Positions 24,814 to 34,490 of a DNA stretch of 48,430 nt are shown here, in pieces; the stretch's first letter is position 1; every line of letters starts with the position of its first letter. Source of the DNA: Chloroflexota bacterium (GTDB lineage: Bacteria; Chloroflexota; Anaerolineae; Aggregatilineales; Phototrophicaceae); contig JACRPS010000025.1 in NCBI GenBank assembly GCA_016223085.1, forward strand, positions 1-48,430, read 5' to 3'. Made by a program: the position numbers and the translations under genes. The notes below the pieces were generated by a model. That model was not told the origin of the DNA. It searched no databases and was given only the letters and a program-made list of their open reading frames with translations.

Positions 24814-26208
24814 CTACTCCCGTTCTTCTGTTTCCAGCATCCCCTCGCGTGGGCGGAAGCTGAGGCGAATCGGCGTGCCTTCAAACGGATATTCTGACCG
24901 AAGCTGGTTTTCGAGAAAGCGTTTATAGGTGAAGTGCACCAGCCGGGTGTCGTTGACGTGGAACAGGAATACCGGCGGGTTGACCGCCACCTGGGTGGCG
25001 TAATAGATTTTCAGGCGGCGCGTGCCTTTGGTTGGCGCGGGATGTTTCTGAATTGCTGCGCGTACCAGCCGGTTGAGTTCGCCGGTGGAAATCCGCTGGA
25101 AGCGCCCCTGCCAGACGCGGTGCGCCGTTTCCAACACCTGATGCACCCGCTGCCCCGTCAGCGCGCTGATGAAAATCACCGGCGGGTCGGGCAGGAAGTC
25201 AAATTTCTCGCGCACGTTTTCCAGAAATCGATTCATGGTATAGGTATCTTTTTCGACCGCGTCCCACTTGTTGACGACGATCACCACGCTCTTGTGCGCG
25301 TCCATGATGTAACCGCCGATGTGAGTATCCTGCTCGGTGATGCCATCCTGCGCGTCCAGCAGCAGCAGCGCCACGTCAGAGCGTTCCAGGGCACGCATCG
25401 TGCGCAGCACGCTGAATTTCTCCACGCCGGGTTCGATTTTGCCGCGTTTGCGGATACCAGCAGTATCAACCAGGCGGACGGTTTGGCCGTGCCACGTGAT
25501 TTCCTCGTCAATCGCGTCACGGGTGGTGCCGGCGATGGGGCTGACGATGGCGCGTTCCTCACCCAGCAGCAGGTTGAGCAGGCTGCTCTTGCCGACGTTG
25601 GGACGCCCGACAATGGCGATTCGTAAAATGTCGTCCTCGTCCGGCATTTCCTCATCCGACGGCGCCTGCTCAAAGGCATCCACCACCGCGTCCAGCAGAT
25701 CACCGACGCCAATGCCATGATAGGCGCTGATCGGGAACACTTCGCCCAAACCGAGCGCGTAAAACTCCACCGCGTTTTCGGCTACTTTCGGGTTATCTGC
25801 CTTATTGGCGGCGACCAGAATCGGCTTGTTTTCGTTGCGGCGCAGGATTTCGGCAATTTCCTGATCTGCCGCCGTGATGCCGTGAACCACATCCACCAGC
25901 ATCACAATCACGTCGGCCTCATGCACAGCCAGCAGCGCCTGGTCCTTGATCTGCTGCACAAAATCAATGCTGCCCTCGGCCAGTGGTGACGTATCACGCG
26001 AACCCTTAGGCTGGTAGATTTCGATACCGCCGGTGTCCACCACATCGAAGACTACGCCGCGCCAGTCCGATTCGGCCTGGAGCCGGTCGCGGGTCGTGCC
26101 GGGAATCGGATCAGTCACGGCCAGCCGCTCCCCGACCAGCCGGTTAAACAGCGTGCTTTTGCCAACATTCGGTCGGCCTACCAGGGCGACGACAGGTTTC
26201 CGTGCCAT
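24814..26208 (-). CDS. der: ribosome-assembly GTPase Der (EngA)
   Basis: 464 residues with the diagnostic two GTPase domains in tandem. The first has GRPNVGKSTLFNRL at residues 11-24, DTGG and NKAD; the second has GRPNVGKSSLLNLL, DTAG and NKWD. A C-terminal KH-like domain (from about residue 370) follows. Der is needed for 50S ribosomal subunit maturation. It follows cdaR after a 108-base gap containing a palindrome and is followed within six bases by the thioredoxin-like lipoprotein gene, suggesting these share a transcript. Confidence 0.97.
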   Translation of the reverse strand: MARKPVVALVGRPNVGKSTLFNRLVGERLAVTDPIPGTTRDRLQAESDWRGVVFDVVDTGGIEIYQPKGSRDTSPLAEGSIDFVQQIKDQALLAVHEADVIVMLVDVVHGITAADQEIAEILRRNENKPILVAANKADNPKVAENAVEFYALGLGEVFPISAYHGIGVGDLLDAVVDAFEQAPSDEEMPDEDDILRIAIVGRPNVGKSSLLNLLLGEERAIVSPIAGTTRDAIDEEITWHGQTVRLVDTAGIRKRGKIEPGVEKFSVLRTMRALERSDVALLLLDAQDGITEQDTHIGGYIMDAHKSVVIVVNKWDAVEKDTYTMNRFLENVREKFDFLPDPPVIFISALTGQRVHQVLETAHRVWQGRFQRISTGELNRLVRAAIQKHPAPTKGTRRLKIYYATQVAVNPPVFLFHVNDTRLVHFTYKRFLENQLRSEYPFEGTPIRLSFRPREGMLETEERE

Positions 26209-26239
26209 TGTTCACACCCTCACCTTCCACAGACACAAA

Positions 26240-26262
26240 GGGGCGAGTCCATGACCCGCCCC
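26240..26262. repeat. imperfect GGGGCG palindrome between cdaR and der
   Basis: GGGGCG and CGCCCC plus inner GTC/GAC pairs around one mismatch and a 3-base loop. It is a divergent member of the dispersed palindrome family and lies in the 108-base gap. Confidence 0.55.
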
Positions 26263-26316
26263 CGTGTAATTCGTCCCAGGCGCTATTGTAGCAGACTCTT
26301 GAAGCAAAACGAAGAT

Positions 26317-27588
26317 TCAAGGCGACTGCGTGGCCGGAGCGCTGCCGTTGATTTCCACGTCAATTTCGGCTGGTAGCACCGACACATTGGCTGACGGGAT
26401 TTGCCCCTGGCGGATAGATACGGTTGGCGTCACCGCGTGGGTGCCCGGCTCCAGACCGTTGGCGTCCACCGCCACGCGAATATCGGCGTCGGTCAGGTTT
26501 TCCAGTTCCGGCTGCGGCCCGGTAATCAGCACCGTTACTTGGTTTGGCACGGCGCGCGCGGTGGCGCCCTCGTCCAGGCCGATCACTTCAACCGGCACGC
26601 CTTCAAACTGGCGGCTGGTGGTCAGCGGGTTGATCTCCACCTTGACGGTGATCGCCTGATCGGTGAGAAGCAGCAGCTCGGCGCTGGGCAGCACCACCGG
26701 CACGGACAGCTCAAAACTGGTGGTGCGGTTGGTCAGGTCAATCGGCTGGGTGGACAGCACATCCGGCAGGGCGGCAAGCTGAGCTGGCGAACCGCTGACC
26801 AGCACTGCCTGCGGCGAGTAGGTGAGGCTGCTGAGAACATAACCCTCTGGCGGCGCGCCCTGAATATTCGGGCGCACGGTGACTTCCCGCACGTCGTCAC
26901 GACGCTCGATATTCACGCTGACGTGGACGATCTGCGGGTCAAGGGTTACATCGCTGACGGTATTGCCTTCCGCGTCTACCGGCGTCAGGCGCACATCAGC
27001 CTCATATGGACCGCGCTGCCGGCTGAGGTCCAGCGCCACCTGCGCCGCGACCACTTCCGCCACCTGGCTGGCCGGACCGCTGACCAGCACCTGATTCAGA
27101 TTCACGTCAAAACGCGGATCATCGCGGGAAAAGCCGGGCGGTGGTTCGCCGGAAATAATCCATTTCAGCGGCACCTGCCGGGTAGCTGCTTCTTCCAGCA
27201 CCACCCGCATCAGGCGCGGCGACATGTCCACGACGGTGGCGGGCTGGCGGGCCAGTTGGGCTTGCAGTTCAACCGTGTGTTCGCCCGCCCCCAAACCGCT
27301 TAGATCGGCAGTCACCTGAATTTCTTCGGCGGTCAGCAAATCCAGCACGGCGCGCGGCGCGCGGATGACCAGACTGGTCGTCCGCGCCTGGGGTGACGGC
27401 GCGGTCAGCAGTAGGCCGCTGTCCGGCACCAGCTGCACCGGAATGCGTTCCGGGAAACGCTGCTGTTGGATAGGGTCGGATTGGAAATTGGCGATTACCC
27501 ATACAAAAAACGCCAGCACCACCGACCCGCCCAGCCAGATGAGGTTATCGAGTATCGTGCGGTTAACACCGGGCCGGTTGCTACGCAT
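26317..27588 (-). CDS. cdaR: YbbR-domain protein, CdaR-like regulator of diadenylate cyclase
   Basis: 423 residues: a short cytoplasmic N-terminus, one membrane helix at about 12-33 (LIWLGGSVVLAFFVWVIAN), then an extracytoplasmic part made of about four YbbR repeats. The repeats show the pattern P-V---G-P---L--L-----V-L-------(V/E)-V-V (for example VLVSGPASQVAEV and VLVSGSPAQLAAL). CdaR binds the membrane enzyme CdaA and tunes c-di-AMP synthesis. The ATG directly abuts the TAA of cdaA (TAAATG), a sign of translational coupling and matched expression. Confidence 0.9.
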   Translation of the reverse strand: MRSNRPGVNRTILDNLIWLGGSVVLAFFVWVIANFQSDPIQQQRFPERIPVQLVPDSGLLLTAPSPQARTTSLVIRAPRAVLDLLTAEEIQVTADLSGLGAGEHTVELQAQLARQPATVVDMSPRLMRVVLEEAATRQVPLKWIISGEPPPGFSRDDPRFDVNLNQVLVSGPASQVAEVVAAQVALDLSRQRGPYEADVRLTPVDAEGNTVSDVTLDPQIVHVSVNIERRDDVREVTVRPNIQGAPPEGYVLSSLTYSPQAVLVSGSPAQLAALPDVLSTQPIDLTNRTTSFELSVPVVLPSAELLLLTDQAITVKVEINPLTTSRQFEGVPVEVIGLDEGATARAVPNQVTVLITGPQPELENLTDADIRVAVDANGLEPGTHAVTPTVSIRQGQIPSANVSVLPAEIDVEINGSAPATQSP

Positions 27589-28446
27589 TTACGCCTGCTC
27601 TCGCCGGAGGAATTTTAACAGCCGCTGCACCCGGCCATTCATCTGCGCCAGCGGTGAGGCCGACTGCCGCCGTTCTTCGCCATACAGCGCGTTCAGCACG
27701 GTTTGCAGGCGTTTGATGTCCAGGCGGGGGATGAGCCGTCCGGCGTTGGCAATGGAGATTTTGCCTGTTTCTTCCGACACCACCACGATCACGGCATCGC
27801 TGACTTCACTGATGCCGATGGCGGCGCGGTGGCGTGTGCCTAACTTGGGGTCGGGCAGGTTGCGGCTGGCGGTCAGGGGCAACACCGAGGCTGCCGAGGC
27901 GAGCCGCCCCTGCTGGTTGACAATCGCCGCGCCATCGTGCAGTTCGGTCTTGGGCCAGAAGATCGTCAGCAGCAGTTGAGCGGTCACTTCACTATTGAGC
28001 GGGATGCCGGTACGGATGTACTCCTGAAGGCTGCTGTTACGCTGGAGCACGATCAGCGCCCCGTGCCGGCGTTCCGACAGTTTTTCCGCCGCCTGGCACA
28101 CTTCTTCAATCACTTTGGCGCGCACGCTCTCCGGCGCCTGCCGGTTGAGCAGCAGCCCGGCGCGGCCAAGCTGTTCCAGCGCGCGGCGCAGTTCCGGCTG
28201 GAAGATGACCGGAATGGCGATCCCCAGTACGACAACGGTATTTTCCAGCAGCCAGCGCAGCGCCAGCAGGTTAAACACGCTGGAGATGACCAGCATACTG
28301 ACCAGCACGATTACCATGCCGCGCAGCAGCGCGACGGCCTGTGTGCCGCGAATGAAAAAACTCGCGCCGTAAAAGACCAGCGCCACCAGCAGAATGTCAA
28401 TCAGGTCGGTGGGTGTTAAATTCTCCAGTACCCAGAGTAGTTCCAA
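27589..28446 (-). CDS. cdaA: membrane diadenylate cyclase CdaA
   Basis: 285 residues with three N-terminal membrane helices (about 12-30, 38-60 and 66-82) and a DisA_N catalytic domain. The two signature motifs are present: DGA at 171-173 and RHR at 205-207 in GTRHRAA. The enzyme joins two ATP into c-di-AMP, a messenger that controls potassium and osmolyte transport and cell-wall homeostasis in many bacteria. A TTG start at 28444-28446 is assumed, with a weak GGTGG ribosome site; no better upstream start exists because the TPR gene ends at 28450. The order TPR-cdaA-cdaR-der is on one strand. Confidence 0.95.
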   Translation of the reverse strand: MELLWVLENLTPTDLIDILLVALVFYGASFFIRGTQAVALLRGMVIVLVSMLVISSVFNLLALRWLLENTVVVLGIAIPVIFQPELRRALEQLGRAGLLLNRQAPESVRAKVIEEVCQAAEKLSERRHGALIVLQRNSSLQEYIRTGIPLNSEVTAQLLLTIFWPKTELHDGAAIVNQQGRLASAASVLPLTASRNLPDPKLGTRHRAAIGISEVSDAVIVVVSEETGKISIANAGRLIPRLDIKRLQTVLNALYGEERRQSASPLAQMNGRVQRLLKFLRREQA

Positions 28447-28449
28447 CGT

Positions 28450-30687
28450 CTATCCACCCAACTGCGACAGCAACCGTTTGTAGTCCTCCACGCCAGACGG
28501 ATTGAGCGCCACGATCTGGCGGATGGTGTTGATGGCGTCCTGGTGCAGCCCGGCTTCCAGTTGCAGTTCGCCCAGCGCGTCAAGCTGTTTGATCGCGTCA
28601 TCCCTGCGTCCCATCTGGCGGTAAATGGCAGCCAGTCGGGAGCGCAGCGCCGTGTCGTTGGGATACATGGTAACGAGTTCTTCTAAGAGCTGCGTTATTT
28701 TGTTGACCTGTTTGGTGCGGGCGAAGATGCCGAGCAGTTGGTCGAGTTTGCGAATCGCCTCCACCTGATTCGCCTGCCGGAAATGAATGTCAATCAACAT
28801 CCGGTGGGCGCGTTCATCCGTTGGCACGACCTGGATGATCTCCTCGTAGGTCTTCTGCGCCTTCCGCATATCCAGCCGCATCTGGTCAATGTCGGCCACG
28901 CGGTGTTTAATCCGCACGATGCGCTCTGGCGTCGCGCCGATTTTGTTCGCCAGCTTTTCCGCCTCGGTAAAGATGTCCCGCGCCATGTCAAAATTGCCAA
29001 GCTGGTGGTAGGTATCGGCCAGATCAATATACTGGTCAAGCGCCTCGTCCCAGCGTTCTTCCGTTTCCAGCAGTTCGATCAGGCTTTCCCGCACCGAGAT
29101 GTCCAGCGGCGCCATTTCCAGCACTTCGCTCAAAATGGAGGCGGCGCGGTCGTTTTCGCCGCGCACCATGTAGGTTTTGGCGACGACGTTGTATTTGTTG
29201 ATCGCCTGCCGCACGCGGCCTTCGCGCATCATAATTTCAGCCATGCGGATATGCACCGGCAGGTAGGTGGGGGAGAATTCAATCGCCCGGTGCGCCTCGT
29301 CCATCGCCAGCGTCATCAGATTCTGGCGCATGAAGCGGTCAATCAACGACACCGACTGGGTGAGCTTGTCGCTGCGGGCCGCAACCAGAATGTCCACGAT
29401 GCCCTGTTCACCCTCGTCGCGCAGCGTTTCTTCAAGCTGACGGCGCGTTTCGGCCACGCGCTGCTTCCAGTCTTTCCCTTGCAGCAAATTGATGAAGCGG
29501 TTGTTAATCGTCGCCGTCGCTTCTTCGGAGCGGCCATCCAGCGCGACCAGGAGCCGTTCGTACAGCGTTGCCAGGTCGTCAGGGTCGTCCACGTCCATCG
29601 TCAGGATGGTATCCACCGCCTGCAAACTCTGAATCAGGTAGCGCGAGGCCTGTTTGTGTTTACCTAGCGCGTAATAGGCTTTGCCCAGCGCGTGCAGCGC
29701 CCCGGCTGAAAGCTGAGGATGGGACACCGCTTCGCCCAGGTGTTTGATGGCCTCGGCGGGTTTGTTCGCCAGCAGCAGCAGCACCCCCAGATTCAGCTTG
29801 AGGGACGGGTGGATGAGTTTGGGTTCGGCGCGCAGATAGGCCGCAATGGCCGGTTCGTGCAGGCCCTGACGCTGCAATTCCATCGCCTGCAGGGCATCGC
29901 CGCCGGCAGCATCCAATCGCCCGCCCTCGATCACGTACTGCGCCAGCAGGCCGAGCGCGTCGGTCATCGCTTCGCCCATCGGCCCCAGCGGGTCGGCCTC
30001 CGGGATTTGTGACGCCTGCCGCGCCGGTTTGGCAGACGGCGCGGCCCCGGTTGCGCGCGGTGACAGATCACTGGTTTCGGCAGGCACGATCACTTCTGCG
30101 CCCGCTTCAATCGCCTGAAGCGCGTTCAGCGCGGTCACGTTTCGGCCATCAATTTTCAGCGCGCGCTGGATGGCTTTGGTTGCTTTGTCGCTATCGCCCA
30201 TCCGCTGGAAGGCCTGCCCCAGCAGCATATACTGCCGCAGCGCCTTGGGCCGATTGCCCAAACGCTCATACGCCTGAGCCAGCTTGGCGTGAATCTGTAC
30301 CAGTCCAGGAGTCAGTTTGGTGGCCCGGTCCCAGTTAAAAATGGCCTTGTCCAGATCGCGCTGGCCGAGGTACACCTCCGCCACGTTCACATACTGCTGC
30401 GAGGCTTCTTTCATCCGCCCGACACGCTCCAGAATATCGGCGCTTTTCTCCAGCGGGATCGGGTCATCCGGCGCAAGCTGGTGCGCGCGGGTGTAGACCT
30501 TCAGCGCATCCTCCAGCCGTCCAATCTCCAGCAGCGCCAGCCCCAGGTGAATGTGGGCTTCCACATCGTCGGGGAATTCCTTGACGGCCTGCCCATAGGC
30601 GGCGACGGCGAGCGACCATTCCTTATCCCAGGCCGCGTTATGACCGGCGTTCATCGCTTGTTCGTAGGCTTCACGGTTTCCAGGCAT
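28450..30687 (-). CDS. large TPR protein upstream of cdaA
   Basis: 745 residues, nearly all TPR-type helical pairs. Clear units occur at 13-120 (WSLAVAAYGQAVKEFPDD, DALKVYTRAHQLAPDD), 120-190, and again at 290-360 and 440-740 (for example RQAINKYNVVAKTYMVRGE and DMARDIFTEAEKLANKIG). An Ala/Pro-rich linker near residues 205-240 divides it. There is no signal peptide or enzyme domain. It probably scaffolds a complex. Three bases separate its stop from the cdaA start, so the two are likely co-translated and the TPR protein may work with c-di-AMP signalling, though this is inference only. Confidence 0.82.
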   Translation of the reverse strand: MPGNREAYEQAMNAGHNAAWDKEWSLAVAAYGQAVKEFPDDVEAHIHLGLALLEIGRLEDALKVYTRAHQLAPDDPIPLEKSADILERVGRMKEASQQYVNVAEVYLGQRDLDKAIFNWDRATKLTPGLVQIHAKLAQAYERLGNRPKALRQYMLLGQAFQRMGDSDKATKAIQRALKIDGRNVTALNALQAIEAGAEVIVPAETSDLSPRATGAAPSAKPARQASQIPEADPLGPMGEAMTDALGLLAQYVIEGGRLDAAGGDALQAMELQRQGLHEPAIAAYLRAEPKLIHPSLKLNLGVLLLLANKPAEAIKHLGEAVSHPQLSAGALHALGKAYYALGKHKQASRYLIQSLQAVDTILTMDVDDPDDLATLYERLLVALDGRSEEATATINNRFINLLQGKDWKQRVAETRRQLEETLRDEGEQGIVDILVAARSDKLTQSVSLIDRFMRQNLMTLAMDEAHRAIEFSPTYLPVHIRMAEIMMREGRVRQAINKYNVVAKTYMVRGENDRAASILSEVLEMAPLDISVRESLIELLETEERWDEALDQYIDLADTYHQLGNFDMARDIFTEAEKLANKIGATPERIVRIKHRVADIDQMRLDMRKAQKTYEEIIQVVPTDERAHRMLIDIHFRQANQVEAIRKLDQLLGIFARTKQVNKITQLLEELVTMYPNDTALRSRLAAIYRQMGRRDDAIKQLDALGELQLEAGLHQDAINTIRQIVALNPSGVEDYKRLLSQLGG

Positions 30688-30730
30688 GGACTGTTTCCCA
30701 GATACACGAACTCAAGGGTTGTCAATCGCT

Positions 30731-30757
30731 GTAGGGGCGCACGCCATGCGCCCTTAC
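30731..30757. repeat. GTAGGGGCGCA palindrome
   Basis: GTAGGGGCGCA and TGCGCCCTTAC pair over 11 bases with one G-T pair and a 5-base loop. It lies between argF and the TPR gene on the same strand, 11 bases past the argF stop, where it may act as a terminator. Confidence 0.75.
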
Positions 30758-30768
30758 GGTAGCTATCG

Positions 30769-31698
30769 TTATGACGCCATCAGCTTAGCCAGAATAGCCT
30801 TCTGCGCGTGCAGGCGGTTTTCCGCCTGCTGGAAAATGGCGGAATGTGGCCCGTCGGCCACCTCGTTGGTGATTTCCTGTCCCCGGTGGGCAGGCAGGCA
30901 GTGCATCACGATCACATCCCGGCTGGCATAACCGAGCAGACTGGTATTCACCTGATACGGCTGCATCACGGCCACGCGGGCGGCGGTTTCCGCTTCCTGC
31001 CCCATGCTCACCCAGGTATCGGTATAGATAACATCCGCGCCGGTGGCCGCTTCGGCAGGGTCGCGTAGCAGCGTGATCGTCGCGCCACTGCCACTGCGCG
31101 CCGCCAGTTGGTTAAACTGGCTGACGACAGCGGCAGGCAGTTCGTAACCCTGGGGCGAGGCAATGACAAAGTGCATCCCAAAGTGCGCGCTGGCCTGCGC
31201 CAGCGAAATGGCAACGTTGTTGCCATCGCCGATGTACGCCAGCCGCAGCCCTTTGACGCGGCCAAACCGTTCGTAAATTGTAAGTGTGTCGCCCATTGCC
31301 TGGCAGGGGTGTTCGGCGTCGCTTAGACCATTGATGACCGGCACGCTGGCCCACTGCGCCAGTTGGATGACCTGCTGATGGTCAAACACCCGCGCCATGA
31401 TGCCCTGCACGTAACCGGACAGCACCCGCGCCACGTCAGCGATGCTCTCGCGCTGGCCCAGGCCGATTTCGTCAGGGCCAAGCATGAGCGCGTCACCGCC
31501 CAGATGTTTCATGCCAACCTCAAACGATACACGGGTGCGCAGCGATGGCTTTTGAAAGACCATCGCCAGCAGTTTGTTTTTCAACAGCGGCGGGTTGCCA
31601 CCGGCCTGCTGCCATTCCTGTTTAAGCTGAACCGCCGACTCGATCAACTGCCAGAGTTCGTCAGCCGACCAATCGGCCAGAGAGAGAAAATGTTTCAT
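30769..31698 (-). CDS. argF: ornithine carbamoyltransferase
   Basis: 309 residues from the ATG at 31698, where the protein begins [11 protein letters not shown] as in other OTCases; longer in-frame starts add an unrelated leader. The carbamoyl-phosphate loop is [10 protein letters not shown] at 50-59, with Leu in place of the common Thr. HPCQAMGD lies mid-protein, and the ornithine-site cysteine is Cys267 in [10 protein letters not shown] at 266-275. The enzyme makes citrulline from ornithine and carbamoyl phosphate in arginine synthesis. No other arg gene is adjacent. An extended -10 element lies about 48 bases upstream. Confidence 0.95.
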   Translation of the reverse strand: MKHFLSLADWSADELWQLIESAVQLKQEWQQAGGNPPLLKNKLLAMVFQKPSLRTRVSFEVGMKHLGGDALMLGPDEIGLGQRESIADVARVLSGYVQGIMARVFDHQQVIQLAQWASVPVINGLSDAEHPCQAMGDTLTIYERFGRVKGLRLAYIGDGNNVAISLAQASAHFGMHFVIASPQGYELPAAVVSQFNQLAARSGSGATITLLRDPAEAATGADVIYTDTWVSMGQEAETAARVAVMQPYQVNTSLLGYASRDVIVMHCLPAHRGQEITNEVADGPHSAIFQQAENRLHAQKAILAKLMAS

Positions 31699-31745
31699 GA
31701 TGGTGGTCACTGTGGTTTGAAAAGGTGAAAGTAATCTCTCATGGC

Positions 31746-31754
31746 AGTATAACA
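31746..31754 (-). promoter_or_regulatory. extended -10 promoter element for argF
   Basis: The minus strand reads TGTTATACT, 48 bases before the argF ATG. The same TGTGTTATACT string recurs at 43157-43167 before the response-regulator gene. The -35 region is weak. Confidence 0.45.
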
Positions 31755-31909
31755 CAGTTACGTATCCGGCGAAACGTAGTATCAATCAAGGAAGACAGCT
31801 CTCTGCCATCCTGCTGTGCCCGCTGTTAAGCCACTTTAATATCACTCTAATGCGACCGCCGTATAGTGAAGATGCAACGATTGTCGCAACAGCGAGGGTG
31901 TAAATTTCA

Positions 31910-33886
31910 ATGATTCAACCCCCAAATAATTCCCCGGATAAAAAACCCAACCAGACCGATCCCCCAACCCCACCGCAGTTTCGTCTGCCGCGCTGGGTGT
32001 GGCCGGTGCTGTGGATTATCTTCCTGGCCTGGACGTTCCTGCGGCTGCCGGAGATGGTGAGCGGTGTCACCTCCGAGGCGCAGATCGAAATTCCGTACTC
32101 GGAGTTCTACAAACAGGTGGTCGCCAATAACGTTGACCAGGTGGTACTTCAGGAAAACCGGGCGCGGGGCACCTTTATTCGCCCGGTGACATGGCCGCCG
32201 CGTGAGCAAGCCGAAGCGCAGGGTGTGGCGTCCGCCACGTCGAACCGCTTTGTTACCACGCTGCTGCCGGTGACTGACCCGGAACTGCCACAAACGCTGC
32301 GGGAGCACAACGTTACCATCGTCAGCCAGATTTCCGAGCCGTCGCCGATTCTGCTGTTCCTGCTGAACTTCGGCCCGATTCTGCTGCTGCTGGGCTTCTT
32401 CCTGTGGTCGGCGCGGCGGACGCAGGGGCAGATGAGCAACGTCTTTGGCTTTGGCCGGACGCAGGCGCGCGAATATACGGTTGAACGTCCGAAGGTGACA
32501 TTTGCGGACGTAGCCGGGCAGGACGCGGCCAAGGCTGAACTGGTTGAAATTGTGGATTTCCTGAAAGAGCCGGACAAATATATCGCGCTCGGCGCGCGCA
32601 TCCCGCGCGGCGTGCTGCTGGTCGGCCCTCCCGGTACGGGCAAAACGCTGATGGCGCGGGCGGTCGCGGGGGAAGCTAACGTCGCCTTCTTCAGCATCGC
32701 CGCGTCGGAGTTTGTGGAGATGTTTGTCGGCGTGGGCGCGTCCCGCGTGCGCGATCTGTTCAAGCGGGCAAAGGACGCCGCGCCCAGCATCGTCTTCATT
32801 GACGAAATTGACGCGGTTGGCCGCCAGCGTGGCGCGGGTTTGGGCGGTGGACACGATGAACGCGAACAGACGCTGAACCAGCTTCTTTCCGAAATGGACG
32901 GCTTCGACCAGACCGAAAGTGTGATCGTGATGGCGGCCACCAACCGCCCGGACGTGCTCGACCCGGCGCTGCTGCGCCCCGGACGCTTCGACCGGCAGGT
33001 GACGGTGGCGCTGCCCGACCGCACCGGACGGCTGAACATCCTCAAGATTCACACGCGCGGCAAGCCGCTGGGTGAGGACGTTGATCTGGACGCGATGGCG
33101 AAAGCCACGATAGGCTTCTCCGGCGCAGACCTGTCCAATCTGGCGAACGAGGCGGCATTAAACGCGGCGCGGCGGAATGCCCGGCGCATCAGCCAGGCGG
33201 ACTTCTGGAATGCGTTTGATCGAATCGTGTTGGGCACGGAAAGCCCGCCGCTGTCGAATGAGCAGGAACGCAAGGTGGTCGCCTACCACGAAGCCGGCCA
33301 TGCCATCGCCGGGGCGCTGACCCCCGGTGCTGACCCGGTGTTTAAGGTGACGATTGTCCCACGCGGGCAGGCGCTGGGTGTGACGGCTTCGATGCCGGAC
33401 GACGACCGCCGCAACTACAGCCGCGATTACCTGCTGGCGCGCATGATAGTGCTGCTGGGTGGGCGCGCAGCGGAGGAAATCGCCTTCAACGAAATTACTA
33501 CCGGCGCATCCAACGACCTGAAGCGTGTGACCGATATGGCGCGGCGGATGGTGATGGAATTTGGCATGAGCGAGGCGATTGGGCCATTAAACTTCGGCGA
33601 ACACGAGCACCAGCCGTTCCTGGGCTATTCGCTGTCACAGGGGCGCAACTACAGCGAGGAAACCGCCGCGCGGATTGACGCCGAAGTGCGCCGCATCGTG
33701 GACGAAACCCACCAGCGCACGCTGAAACTGCTGCGTGATAACCGCGACAAGCTCGACCAGTTGGCGAAGGAACTGCTGGATAACGAGGTCGTGGAAGGCC
33801 GCCGCGTGCTGGAAATCGTGGGGCGCGCTGTGCCAGAAGACCCGCTGGAAGGCGTAGCCGCGACCAACACCTCACGCAGCGTGTAA
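31910..33886 (+). CDS. ftsH: membrane AAA+ zinc protease FtsH
   Basis: 658 residues. A membrane helix at about 25-45 is followed by an external domain, a second helix at about 143-163, and the AAA module with Walker A GPPGTGKT at 239-246 and Walker B IVFIDEID. The second region of homology includes [20 protein letters not shown] (key residues N and the two R). The zinc protease motif HEAGH is at 460-464. FtsH hexamers extract and degrade membrane and regulatory proteins with ATP. The gene is divergent from argF, and GAGGG lies somewhat far (12 bases) from the ATG. A terminator-like palindrome follows the stop. Confidence 0.97.
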   Translation: MIQPPNNSPDKKPNQTDPPTPPQFRLPRWVWPVLWIIFLAWTFLRLPEMVSGVTSEAQIEIPYSEFYKQVVANNVDQVVLQENRARGTFIRPVTWPPREQAEAQGVASATSNRFVTTLLPVTDPELPQTLREHNVTIVSQISEPSPILLFLLNFGPILLLLGFFLWSARRTQGQMSNVFGFGRTQAREYTVERPKVTFADVAGQDAAKAELVEIVDFLKEPDKYIALGARIPRGVLLVGPPGTGKTLMARAVAGEANVAFFSIAASEFVEMFVGVGASRVRDLFKRAKDAAPSIVFIDEIDAVGRQRGAGLGGGHDEREQTLNQLLSEMDGFDQTESVIVMAATNRPDVLDPALLRPGRFDRQVTVALPDRTGRLNILKIHTRGKPLGEDVDLDAMAKATIGFSGADLSNLANEAALNAARRNARRISQADFWNAFDRIVLGTESPPLSNEQERKVVAYHEAGHAIAGALTPGADPVFKVTIVPRGQALGVTASMPDDDRRNYSRDYLLARMIVLLGGRAAEEIAFNEITTGASNDLKRVTDMARRMVMEFGMSEAIGPLNFGEHEHQPFLGYSLSQGRNYSEETAARIDAEVRRIVDETHQRTLKLLRDNRDKLDQLAKELLDNEVVEGRRVLEIVGRAVPEDPLEGVAATNTSRSV

Positions 33887-33910
33887 CGAAGGCTGAGATC
33901 AGTCGAACCG

Positions 33911-33940
33911 ACGGGGCGAACCAAGCGTTCGCTCCGTTTT
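33911..33940 (+). terminator. terminator hairpin of ftsH (palindrome family)
   Basis: ACGGGGCGAAC and GTTCGCTCCGT pair over 11 bases with one G-T pair and a 5-base loop, followed by TTTTG. It lies 25 bases after the ftsH stop and between convergent genes. Confidence 0.65.
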
Positions 33941-33972
33941 GATTCGTAGATGTCAGGATGCCGGTACACCTG

Positions 33973-34407
33973 TTATCGGCTGTGGCGGAAGGCCAGCAGG
34001 TCTTCCAGAAACACGTGTGTATAAAAACAGGTGTAGCGTTTGGGGAACGGATAGGCCGGCAACTGCCGCAGGCGAAAACGTCTCGGTATGTTCTGGCGCA
34101 CTGGCCGAGGGCTTGGTCTGGAACGCTTCTCCGTCCCTGCCATCTGACGCCAAGCGGCCATAATGTCCTGCCGGGCGTTCTGGATGTATCCACAGCCATT
34201 CAGACAAAGATCGTACACACTGGTAAAGGCTTCCAGTTCTTCTTCATCCAGACCAGCAGTATCACTATCCTCAACATCCTCTATATCAACCATCACACCC
34301 AGGTCATAACACCATGTGCCGACACCGGTGATACGCACGATTTCGCCGCCGCAGAGGGGGCAAAGACGCGGGGTTGCCAGTTCGTCTATGTGCAGAATTG
34401 TGCTCAT
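33973..34407 (-). CDS. zinc-ribbon-like protein of unknown function
   Basis: 144 residues from the ATG at 34407. An N-terminal CPLCGG (residues about 16-21) and a later CLNGC could coordinate one zinc ion, with an acidic stretch (DIEDVEDSD) between them. The C-terminal half is very basic (RSRPSPRPVRQNIPRRFRLRQ, key feature Arg/Pro) and ends FYTHVFLEDLLAFRHSR, which may contact nucleic acid. A longer start at 34488 adds a basic leader and is less likely. No family is recognised. It lies 83 bases downstream of the RCK-type gene on the same strand. Confidence 0.5.
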   Translation of the reverse strand: MSTILHIDELATPRLCPLCGGEIVRITGVGTWCYDLGVMVDIEDVEDSDTAGLDEEELEAFTSVYDLCLNGCGYIQNARQDIMAAWRQMAGTEKRSRPSPRPVRQNIPRRFRLRQLPAYPFPKRYTCFYTHVFLEDLLAFRHSR

Positions 34408-34490
34408 GTTCTGGCGCGGCGTTTCCCTTACTGATGATCCTTTCACCATAAGTCTACGCCTTAAAAGGGAAGTAACAGGCAAAACCAAGC

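Noticed and set aside
31907-33052. A long frame antisense to ftsH
   Set aside because: FtsH motifs on the plus strand are unambiguous, and this frame has no family features.
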